Shown: in pieces, positions 1 to 5,257 of the stretch | Numbering within the stretch: the first letter of the stretch is position 1 | Layout: the number at the start of each line of letters is the position of its first letter | Origin: Desulfobacteraceae bacterium | Lineage (GTDB): Bacteria > Desulfobacterota > Syntrophobacteria > BM002 | Direction: 5' to 3' | NCBI GenBank assembly: GCA_002899795.1 | Contig: PPDG01000321.1 | Location: forward strand, 1 to 5,349 | Length of the DNA: 5,349 bases | Made by a program: the position numbers and the translations under genes | The notes under the pieces: generated by a model | What the model saw: the letters and a program-made list of their open reading frames with translations, nothing else | Database searches by the model: none | Told to the model about the DNA's origin: nothing

Positions 1-10
1 AGCACCAAAC

Positions 11-46
11 CGGGGCCCCGCCCAGAGGGTGGGGACTCCGAAGGAG
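11..46. other. GC-rich nested palindromes at left edge
   Basis: Three inverted repeats are visible. Bases 11-20 (CGGGGCCCCG) are a perfect palindrome. Bases 16-23 pair with 27-34 around a 3-base AGA loop, giving an 8-bp stem with one G-T wobble. CTCC (36-39) pairs with GGAG (43-46) around GAA. The first two overlap and so are alternative structures. No T-run follows on either strand, so an intrinsic terminator is not well supported. This could be the end of a larger structured element lying outside the window. Function unknown. Confidence 0.4.
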
Positions 47-55
47 AAATCTCAG

Positions 56-130
56 GGTTTCAGGTGTCGGGTGTCAGGTGTCAGGAAAAAAACAAAGCAG
101 CTGAAACCTGAACACTGAAACCTGAAACCT
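56..130. repeat. Intergenic hairpin repeat, copy A
   Basis: Bases 56-85 are identical over 30 bases to 3296-3325. Inside this block a 7-base unit of the form (C)(A/G)GGTGT is repeated three times. The left arm GGTTTCAGG (56-64) is the exact reverse complement of CCTGAAACC at 121-129, and partial copies CTGAAACC lie at 101-108 and 115-122, so several alternative stems of 8-9 bp can form. The element sits 23 bases beyond the moeA stop codon and could act as a 3' end structure for moeA transcripts. That role is inference; its dispersed-repeat nature is seen directly from the second copy. Confidence 0.8.
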
Positions 131-152
131 TCAATTCCTCAATTTAAAATCC

Positions 153-1385
153 CTAAATCCTTATCACCTCAACTGTCTCTCCTGCGTAAAGTCCTTCGGC
201 ATGTCGATGGATACAAATAAGGCCATCAGCGTTTACCAAGGTGGAAATCAAAGCGGATTCACCAAAAATGGGGTCAGCTGTGAGACCGCTGTCTTCTTGC
301 CGCAGCCTCACCCGGACAAAGTCTTCCCTTCCTTGTTTTGAGGCCACGTTTCGACTCAGTCGGGCCTGGATCGGCCTCCCTTCCCCCAGGGATAATGCGG
401 TTCCGCTAAGGTAAGACATGAAGGGACGCACCAGTACCTGGAAAACCACCATTGCCGAAGCCACATGGCCGGGAAGACCCCAAAAGCCTTTTTCACCTGT
501 CTTAACCAGGATAGTGGGCTTGCCGGGGCTTATCGCCACTCCATGGACCAGAACCTCACTGTGGTTGAGCGAGGTTAAGACGTCCAGAGTTAAATCACGG
601 CTGCCCACCGAAGATCCGCCCGAGATAAGGCAGATATCTGCACCATCAAGTGCTTGTTGACATTTGGTCCGCAGTTCTGAGAACTGATCGGGAGCTAAAC
701 CTAACAGCAGTGGCACTCCCCCACACTCTCTTACCATAGCTGCCAGACTGTGGGAATTGATGTCTCGCAGTTCTCCTGGCCGGGGGTCTTGTTCAACGGG
801 GACGATCTCGTCGCCAGTGCTGATGATTGCCGCTTTCGGTTGCCGCCTTACTGTTATCTTTTCTTGACCCAGCCCGGCCAGCAGACCAATTTCCTGCGCT
901 CTGAGTCGCCTCCCTGCCTGCAATGCCACCTGACCGGCACGAAAGTCATCACCGGGTCGGATCACGTTTTCCAGCGGGGCCACACTGCGGCTGATAGCCA
1001 CACTCTTCTGGTCCAGCTCTTCGGTGTATTCCACCATGACCGCACTGTCCGCGCCTGCAGGAAGCATGCCTCCGGTAGGAATCCTGGCCGCCTTGCCGTT
1101 GCTCAGCTCAAGTGCCGGGACCTCTCCCATGCCCACCTCACCCACAATCTCTAGGAGGGAAGGCAAACTCTCTGAGGCGCCGAAGGTATCCTGAGCTCTG
1201 ACCGCATAGCCGTCAACAGTAGAGCGGATGAAAGGTGGTAGGTCCTCGTTGCTGACAATGGGTTCCGCCAGGATTCGGTTCAACCCCTGAGCCAAAGGAA
1301 CCTCTTCAGTGTCGAGGAGAGAGAATCGTTGGAACTCACCCCACACCTGTTCGCGGGTTTTTACCTTGAAAAAATTTGTCTTCAC
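153..1385 (-). CDS. moeA: Molybdopterin molybdenumtransferase MoeA
   Basis: MoeA inserts molybdate into adenylylated molybdopterin (made by MogA/MoaB-type enzymes) to give active molybdenum cofactor in the cytoplasm. The 410 residues match the family's usual 390-420. In order: PFIRSTVDGYAVRA (51-64, equivalent of the SxMDGYA motif, Asp58), PTGG-LP-GAD (103-112), GDDFRAG (145-151), STGDEI (189-194), SGGSSVGSRD (255-264, the MoCF-binding GGxSxGxxD motif), SPGKP (286-290) and GLPGHVASA (303-311), then the beta-barrel C-terminal domain from about 335. In that last motif His-Val replace the Asn-Pro common in MoeA. The start is GTG (1383-1385) with only a weak upstream GAAG (1392-1395); no better in-frame start is nearby. 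The gene is divergent from the reductase and has no moa/mog neighbour here. Family assignment is firm; which molybdoenzyme it serves cannot be told. Confidence 0.96.
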   Translation of the reverse strand: MKTNFFKVKTREQVWGEFQRFSLLDTEEVPLAQGLNRILAEPIVSNEDLPPFIRSTVDGYAVRAQDTFGASESLPSLLEIVGEVGMGEVPALELSNGKAARIPTGGMLPAGADSAVMVEYTEELDQKSVAISRSVAPLENVIRPGDDFRAGQVALQAGRRLRAQEIGLLAGLGQEKITVRRQPKAAIISTGDEIVPVEQDPRPGELRDINSHSLAAMVRECGGVPLLLGLAPDQFSELRTKCQQALDGADICLISGGSSVGSRDLTLDVLTSLNHSEVLVHGVAISPGKPTILVKTGEKGFWGLPGHVASAMVVFQVLVRPFMSYLSGTALSLGEGRPIQARLSRNVASKQGREDFVRVRLRQEDSGLTADPIFGESALISTLVNADGLICIHRHAEGLYAGETVEVIRI

Positions 1386-1433
1386 GTTTTTCTTCGTGTC
1401 TCTTTTTGCTTTGCCGTTGATAGGGGGAGAGTT

Positions 1434-1463
1434 TTTATATCACGGAGAGAACGAGCATAACAA
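1434..1463 (-). promoter_or_regulatory. Candidate sigma-70 promoter for moeA
   Basis: Read on the minus strand, a -35-like TTGTTA (1458-1463) and a -10-like TATAAA (1434-1439) are separated by 18 bases. Transcription would start around 1427, leaving a leader of about 40 bases before the GTG start of moeA. The -10 box is good and the -35 box fair. No experimental support; inferred from spacing and position only. Confidence 0.4.
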
Positions 1464-1513
1464 CAGTTTTCGGGACTGCCCAATCTTGACACTGCTCACG
1501 GGAGCTTACTAAT

Positions 1514-1543
1514 TTGCAATTATGTAAGAATGTCTTATATTAT
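1514..1543 (+). promoter_or_regulatory. Candidate promoter for the reductase gene
   Basis: TTGCAA (1514-1519) lies 16 bases before TATATT (1536-1541) or 18 before TATTAT (1538-1543). Either would start transcription near 1550, about 65 bases before the ATG. A perfect -35 hexamer TTGACA also lies at 1486-1491, but its only -10-like partner, TACTAA (1507-1512), is just 15 bases away, so I favour the first pair. The local AT-rich stretch supports a promoter here in general. Confidence 0.4.
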
Positions 1544-1614
1544 AGTTGCTTGCCGTTGCCGAACACCGGAAACTGGCAAAAAATGCAGCACCTTTATTCG
1601 AATAGGAAAGCGCC

Positions 1615-3258
1615 ATGACGAATTCAGAAAATCCTTATTCTCATTCGCAGAGCCCCATTCCCCCTGAGGTTCAGCACCAACTGAGATCCGTATTGGATCA
1701 ATTACCACATCCCGTCCCTCTCTATCTCTTTACGAAAGAGGGCCAAAACGACATCTATAATCAGGCCGCCAAAGAGATTGTTCGCGCCTTTGCTGGACTG
1801 GGAAGCAACATTGAACTTCACGAAATGGACTTCAACCATGACCTTGCCCAGAAATGGCAGGTGGATATCTCACCCACTATTCTCTTTGATCCCGAGCATT
1901 ATTCTATCCGTTTCCTCGGGGCTCCTATGGGTGAAGAAGGCCGGATCCTACTTGAAGCAGTAGTCCTCATCGGACTTCGGCGTAGCAATCTCAGCGAACA
2001 GTCGCTCAAGATGATAGAGAAGATCAATTCCCCACGGATGGTGAGAGTATTTTCCAGCCCCACCTGCCCCTACTGCCCGCAGCAGGTGGTCAGCGCTCTC
2101 AAAGCAGCCATCGCCAAACCCGAATTGATTTCATTGGAGATCGTCGACATCCAGGCCAACCCCAACCTCGCCGACCTTTATTCTGCTCACAGTGTTCCTC
2201 AAACTTTTGCCAATGACACTCTGATTGCCCAGGGAGCTCAGCCAGAAGAGCTCTTCATACTCTCTTTGCATAAGATGGAGCAGCAGACCGTATTTATTCC
2301 GGATATCGACACGGAGCTGGTTGAAAATGATCTGGTCATTGTGGGAGCAGGACCAGCCGGGCTCACCGCGGGTATCTATGCGGTTCGCAGTGGGCTCAAC
2401 ACAGCGGTGGTGGAACGCGATACTCTCGGGGGCCAGGTGGCAACAACCCCCCTGGTGGAAAACTACCCCGGTTTCACCCAGGTGGGCGGCAAGGCCCTGG
2501 TTGATCTGCTCGTAAGCCATGCTTTGGAATATGTAACGATTTTCCAGGGAGAAGAGGTAATGGACATTCAAACTGGAGAAGGAATCACCGTGCTTACCAG
2601 CAGGAGGCGCTTCAAGACCAAGGCTGTTCTTCTGGCCACCGGGGCAACTCACAAACTCCTCGGAGTTCCTGGTGAATCCCACTTCTCCGGCCGCGGAGTC
2701 ACCTATTGCAGCACTTGTGACGGACCTCTATTTAAAGGAAAAAAAGTCATTATGGTGGGAGGCGGCAACAGCGCCGTCACTGAGGCCCTCTATCTCCACA
2801 ACGTTGGGGCGGACGTCACCCTGGTGCACCGTCGAGACACCTTGCGCGCTCAGGAACACCTGAGCAAGTATCTGTTCGCCGCCAACATTCCTGTCCTCTG
2901 GAACACCGAAGTAAAAGAGATACGGGGCGAGGAAAAAGTCCGAGAGGTTCTCCTCTACAACAACGTCACTCAGGAAAGCAAAACTTTACCTATAGACGGG
3001 GTCTTTATCGCCGTCGGCTACATTCCTGCCGTGGGGCTGGCGCAGAAACTTGGTGTGGAACTTACAGCCGATGGATTTATCAAGCGTGATGAACAGCACC
3101 GCACAAACATACCTGGCATCTATTCCGCCGGAGACGTGGAGGGAGGCTACAAGCAGATCGTGACCGCAGTGGGCCAGGGTGCCGAGGCTGCCCTGAGCAT
3201 CTATGAAAATCTGATTCATCCATATTGGCTGGCACAGCCAGAGATCTCAGCAGACTGA
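1615..3258 (+). CDS. AhpF-like / thioredoxin reductase-like NADPH disulfide reductase
   Basis: A 547-residue flavoprotein with the domain order of AhpF. The first thioredoxin fold (about 20-125) has no CxxC. A second (about 140-225) carries CPYC at 151-154. The thioredoxin reductase module runs from 238, with the FAD motif GAGPAG (244-249), redox pair CSTC (365-368) followed by DG, nucleotide motif GGGNSA (382-387) and the FAD-contacting GD (506-507). HRRDTLRA (405-412) resembles the HRR...R motif by which TrxB reads the 2'-phosphate of NADPH; AhpF, which uses NADH, lacks it. Electrons should run NADPH, FAD, C365/C368, C151/C154, then a target protein. No ahpC or thioredoxin gene adjoins it, so the target is open. 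AGGA (1604-1607) lies 7 bases before the ATG. Probably cytoplasmic, with no signal peptide. Fold and chemistry are firm; the name trxB or ahpF is not. Confidence 0.93.
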   Translation: MTNSENPYSHSQSPIPPEVQHQLRSVLDQLPHPVPLYLFTKEGQNDIYNQAAKEIVRAFAGLGSNIELHEMDFNHDLAQKWQVDISPTILFDPEHYSIRFLGAPMGEEGRILLEAVVLIGLRRSNLSEQSLKMIEKINSPRMVRVFSSPTCPYCPQQVVSALKAAIAKPELISLEIVDIQANPNLADLYSAHSVPQTFANDTLIAQGAQPEELFILSLHKMEQQTVFIPDIDTELVENDLVIVGAGPAGLTAGIYAVRSGLNTAVVERDTLGGQVATTPLVENYPGFTQVGGKALVDLLVSHALEYVTIFQGEEVMDIQTGEGITVLTSRRRFKTKAVLLATGATHKLLGVPGESHFSGRGVTYCSTCDGPLFKGKKVIMVGGGNSAVTEALYLHNVGADVTLVHRRDTLRAQEHLSKYLFAANIPVLWNTEVKEIRGEEKVREVLLYNNVTQESKTLPIDGVFIAVGYIPAVGLAQKLGVELTADGFIKRDEQHRTNIPGIYSAGDVEGGYKQIVTAVGQGAEAALSIYENLIHPYWLAQPEISAD

Positions 3259-3264
3259 GTTTTT
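3246..3264 (+). terminator. Weak intrinsic terminator overlapping the reductase stop codon
   Basis: CTCAG (3246-3250) pairs perfectly with CTGAG (3255-3259) around a CAGA loop and is followed at once by five T residues (3260-3264). The stop codon TGA (3256-3258) lies inside the right arm. The 5-bp stem is short for an efficient terminator, so it may be leaky or depend on the downstream repeat hairpin. Confidence 0.4.
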
Positions 3265-3437
3265 GGAATGTGAGATTTTAGAGTGCGGAATTAAAGGTTT
3301 CAGGTGTCGGGTGTCAGGTGTCAGGGAATTAAAGCGAAAGAACTGAAACCTTAGTATTTGCGATTTGTGATTGCAGAATATGGGATGTGCGACGCTAAGG
3401 AAATGTGGATTTATCTCACATCTCAGATCTCACATCC
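3265..3437. repeat. Long-range imperfect inverted repeat around repeat copy B
   Basis: GGAATGTGAGAT (3265-3276) is, apart from one extra A, the reverse complement of ATCTCACATCC (3427-3437). The right side also holds a direct repeat: ATCTCACATC occurs at 3413-3422 and again at 3427-3436. The arms enclose repeat copy B and about 70 bases of otherwise featureless AT-rich DNA. This looks like nested or decayed intergenic repeat elements, not a single mobile element; no transposase or target duplication is visible. Confidence 0.5.
3295..3351. repeat. Intergenic hairpin repeat, copy B
   Basis: Second copy of the element at 56-130. Bases 3296-3325 are identical to 56-85, including the three 7-base GGTGT-type units. 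The left arm AGGTTTCAG (3295-3303) is the exact reverse complement of CTGAAACCT (3343-3351), giving a 9-bp stem with a 39-base loop. The loop sequence outside the shared block differs from copy A, so the arms and the GGTGT units are the conserved part. It lies 36 bases after the reductase stop codon. Confidence 0.8.
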
Positions 3438-3459
3438 TTCGAACATTGTAAGTATTTTT

Positions 3460-3508
3460 CATTTTAGACAATTTAGATCATTTTAGGCATTTTAGTTCAT
3501 TTTATCTC
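3460..3508. repeat. Five-unit 9-10 base tandem repeat
   Basis: Units begin at 3461, 3471, 3480, 3489 and 3499 and share the core ATTTTAG, with variable last bases (ATTTTAGACA, ATTTAGATC, ATTTTAGGC, ATTTTAGTTC, ATTTTATCTC). On the minus strand the units read like CTAAAAT and supply stop codons in every frame. The tract directly abuts, and overlaps by two bases, the stop codon of the minus-strand pseudogene at 3507-3509. The units are too short and variable for a CRISPR array. Probably a low-complexity intergenic repeat that expanded or landed here. Confidence 0.7.
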
Positions 3509-4070
3509 ACTTCACTTCTCCTGCCATACCGGACCCGTCGGCTGCGGTGGCGATGAAGCATCCACCACCGCCACTACTACTCCCGCCACCTCCACCTCCT
3601 CCGGCTGCCGCCTGCAGGTCGTCAACAAAGATGTCTGGGAACCCCAGGGTATCACCAACCACTAGGTTGTCAGCATCAGACTGGAAGGTCACGGAGCTAC
3701 CATCGGCAGAGATGGAGGGGGAATTGCTGTCGCCGTTTCCTTGGACTCCGGCTAAATCCACACTCACCCGGACGGTGGAGATGGCACCGGGCTCATCGTA
3801 TGTACCGTTCCCATCTGCATCGCGGTCGTGAACAAAGATGTCAACTTTCCCGTTGGTATCACCAGCCACAAGGTTAGTGGATAAGGACTCGAAGGCCACG
3901 TACCTGCCATCGGAAGAGTTGGAGGGGGCAGTGCTAGCATTGTTTCCTTCGACGCCGGCTGAGTCCACACTCAGCCGCTCAGTTACTTGCGACCAAGCCA
4001 CTCCCCCTGCCTAGATGAGAAAAAGGAGTCCAAGCCCTACCAACAGCAGCCATATGCGCTTCAATCTCAC
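3507..4070 (-). pseudogene. Secreted PD40/TolB-like repeat protein with truncated CFI box; amber-interrupted
   Basis: From a GTG at 4068-4070 with AAGGAG (4078-4083) 7 bases upstream, the frame encodes a signal peptide: MRLKRI, then WLLLVGLGLLFLI (7-19), a TAG at codon 20 (4011-4013), then AGGVAWS and a likely cleavage before Gln28. The rest is open for 167 codons. Two repeats of 69-residue period (from about 29 and 98) share SVD-AGV-GN and DIFV-D, typical of PD40/TolB propeller proteins; DRDADGNGTYDE (82-93) resembles a calcium-binding loop. A Gly/Ser linker (157-170) leads to CFIATAADGS (171-180), the CFI-box C-terminal motif, where Asp replaces the usual Tyr. The protein stops seven residues later, where family members normally continue for tens of residues. 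Two repeats are too few for a propeller. A GTG at 3999-4001 could start a shorter, signal-less product. TAG read-through is possible but unproven; decay is likelier. Confidence 0.75.
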
Positions 4071-4301
4071 TTATTTTCTCCTTCATTCCTCAAGCGACGG
4101 GAAAACGGGTCCACCATAGGGGCGAAGCACTTGAGAATGAGGAGGTTTTACCCAGCGTCCAGCCAAAACAATTGTAAATGTCCAACCTGTAAGTGCATGA
4201 AACCACAGATAATGAGCTCAAACAGGCGATTTTCAGTCTAGTTGCTCAAAGCCCATTACCTCGCCGCTTGTAATCAAGTTTGGAAGAAAAAGTGATGCCA
4301 A

Positions 4302-4337
4302 AAGATAACAATAACTGAGATTTCAGTTACTTATCTT
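4302..4337. promoter_or_regulatory. AT-rich bipartite hairpin, possible operator or RNA structure
   Basis: Two perfect 7-base arms nest: AAGATAA (4302-4308) with TTATCTT (4331-4337), and TAACTGA (4312-4318) with TCAGTTA (4323-4329), around a 4-base GATT loop. The arms are separated by three bases on the left and one on the right. This gives 14 paired bases in a 36-base span. It lacks the GC-rich stem and T-run of a terminator and lies about 105 bases before the promoter at 4442. An operator for a dimeric regulator or a small stable RNA fold are both possible; the choice is inference. Confidence 0.45.
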
Positions 4338-4441
4338 GCCAAGATGCGTGAGCTGAAAAAATACTTCCATTTTTCTTTCCTACCAGCCGTAAAAAGTGGC
4401 CAAAACGCCATTTGAAAGGACGAATGATGGTGGGCCTCCCC

Positions 4442-4471
4442 TTGACAGGATCTTTATGTTACTTCTATTCT
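4442..4471 (+). promoter_or_regulatory. Sigma-70-type promoter for the TPR lipoprotein gene
   Basis: A consensus -35 hexamer TTGACA (4442-4447) is followed after 18 bases by TATTCT (4466-4471), which matches four of six -10 positions. Transcription would start near 4478, leaving a leader of about 80 bases before the preferred ATG at 4557. This is the best promoter match in the window. Confidence 0.55.
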
Positions 4472-4556
4472 GATTTTAGTTGAAGGCTACTATAGGCGAG
4501 TTTCTGAGAATAAAAATAATCCTTAAGATATGGTTTCATTTCCGAGGTTATATGAG

Positions 4557-5132
4557 ATGAAAAATATTATCATTGCTGTAACCTTGACTCTAGTAATCGC
4601 TCTGAGCCTAATGGCTACCGGATGTTCACCTAACTATGACAGCATGATCGCTGACAGCACGAAAGCCATAGAGAAAAACCCGGATGATGCTGAGGCCTAC
4701 CGTGAACGTGCGAGCGCCTGGGAAGAGAAAGGCGACTATGACCAAGCTATCGCCGACTGCACCAAGGCCATAGAAATAAACCCAGATGATGCTAAGGCTT
4801 ACTACTTTCGAGGTAACCTTTACAGGAAGAAAGGCGACTATGACCAGGCTATCGCCGACTGCACCAAGGCCATAGAAATAGACAGAGATGATGCTAACGC
4901 TTATTACTTTCGGGCAAGGGCCTGGGAAAAAAAGGGCAACATAGACAAGGCTATCAAGGACTGCGGCAAGGCTTTAGAAGTAAACCGCCAGGTTTGGATG
5001 GATGCGATTTTATACAAATATCGAGCAAGGCTGTGGTTAAAGATAGGAAAAGATCGTCGGTACAGAGAAGATCTCGCTAAAGCCCAGGAGCTTTCAGATT
5101 ACGTCGATGAGGGTAGAGTCCTGCCGGACTGA
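4557..5132 (+). CDS. TPR-repeat lipoprotein
   Basis: A 191-residue envelope protein. The N-terminus MKNIIIAVTLTLVIALSLMATGC is a lipoprotein signal: a Lys, a long hydrophobic core, and a lipobox-like MATGC with Cys23 as the likely lipidated residue. Three well-formed tetratricopeptide repeats follow (about 27-59, 60-93, 94-127; cores such as DYDQAIADCTKAIEINPDDA) and a fourth, diverged one (about 128-164), then a charged helical tail. TPRs bind proteins; no enzymatic function is expected and the partner is unknown. I chose the ATG at 4557 because GAGG (4544-4547) lies 9 bases upstream. An in-frame ATG at 4530 would add nine residues in front of the signal peptide and has no ribosome binding site. 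Repeats 2 and 3 are nearly identical at DNA level. Four repeats in a short lipoprotein suit an assembly or scaffold role; that is inference. Confidence 0.9.
   Translation: MKNIIIAVTLTLVIALSLMATGCSPNYDSMIADSTKAIEKNPDDAEAYRERASAWEEKGDYDQAIADCTKAIEINPDDAKAYYFRGNLYRKKGDYDQAIADCTKAIEIDRDDANAYYFRARAWEKKGNIDKAIKDCGKALEVNRQVWMDAILYKYRARLWLKIGKDRRYREDLAKAQELSDYVDEGRVLPD
4727..4912 (+). repeat. Recent 102-base internal duplication of a TPR unit
   Basis: Bases 4727-4810 and 4829-4912 align at a period of exactly 102 bases (34 codons) with six mismatches in 84 positions. The longest perfect run spans about 34 bases. The preceding unit (from about 4661) is clearly more diverged. The reading frame is kept, so unit number can change without breaking the gene. 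Confidence 0.85.
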
Positions 5133-5189
5133 AATTAGAGACCGTCCAATAATACACCCACCCGACCCCAGAGGAAATAGTCTTTTTTA

Positions 5190-5219
5190 TTGACAAACAT
5201 TCTCTTGTCCTTGATCTTA
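5190..5219 (+). promoter_or_regulatory. Candidate promoter for the right-edge gene
   Basis: A consensus TTGACA (5190-5195) follows a T-rich stretch. The matching -10 is unclear: GATCTT (5213-5218, 17-base spacer) or ATCTTA (5214-5219, 18-base spacer) are both poor. The position, about 60 bases before the next start codon, fits a promoter; an activator-dependent one would explain the weak -10. Confidence 0.3.
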
Positions 5220-5257
5220 AGGTAGGCAAGACAACCACGGACTGAGGGGAAATTCCT

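Larger units (their letters stand above)
4071..4529. other. 459-base region without a convincing gene
   Basis: Apart from the pseudogene's Shine-Dalgarno site (4078-4083), the AT-rich hairpin at 4302-4337 and the promoter at 4442-4471, I see no supported gene. A minus-strand TACAAT (4171-4176), preceded by TT, could be the -10 box for the pseudogene but has no good -35 partner. TGGC (4397-4400) and GCCA (4407-4410) form a small stem flanked by A-rich and T-rich bases. A 23-codon plus-strand frame at 4344-4415 lacks a ribosome binding site. No tRNA, transposase remnant or CRISPR is visible. Confidence 0.5.

Noticed and set aside
1309..1512. Plus-strand frame with a hydrophobic KKFVFTFFFVSLFALPLIGG stretch resembling a signal peptide
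   Set aside because: It overlaps the 5' end of moeA in antisense, has no ribosome binding site at the ATG or at the internal TTG, and its tail has no recognisable domain. The hydrophobicity comes from T-rich DNA.
1486..1512. TTGACA plus TACTAA as the main reductase promoter
   Set aside because: The -35 is perfect but the spacer is 15 bases, too short for a normal sigma-70 promoter; kept only as an alternative.
2131..2682. 183-codon minus-strand frame inside the reductase gene
   Set aside because: Antisense shadow of a strongly conserved flavoprotein; no domain and no ribosome binding site.
3259..3506. Insertion sequence or MITE in the spacer
   Set aside because: Inverted arms exist, but they are imperfect, with no transposase remnant, no clear target duplication and several unrelated repeats mixed together.
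3460..3508. CRISPR array
   Set aside because: Units are 9-10 bases with no unique spacers between them, and no cas gene is present.
3547..3831. Plus-strand frame with a long proline run
   Set aside because: The prolines are the antisense reading of the Gly/Ser linker of the PD40 gene.
3987..4241. Plus-strand 84-codon frame with a CKCPTCKC cysteine cluster
   Set aside because: It overlaps the signal-peptide and ribosome-binding region of the minus-strand gene, has no ribosome binding site and shows low-complexity composition. The cysteine cluster is short and isolated.
4344..4415. 23-codon plus-strand frame (MRELKKYFHF...) in the empty region
   Set aside because: No Shine-Dalgarno sequence upstream and no promoter close by; a frame of this length is expected by chance.
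5117..5130. AGTCC/GGACT hairpin at the end of the TPR gene as a terminator
   Set aside because: The stem is only 5 bp, lies within the coding sequence up to the stop codon, and has no T-run after it.
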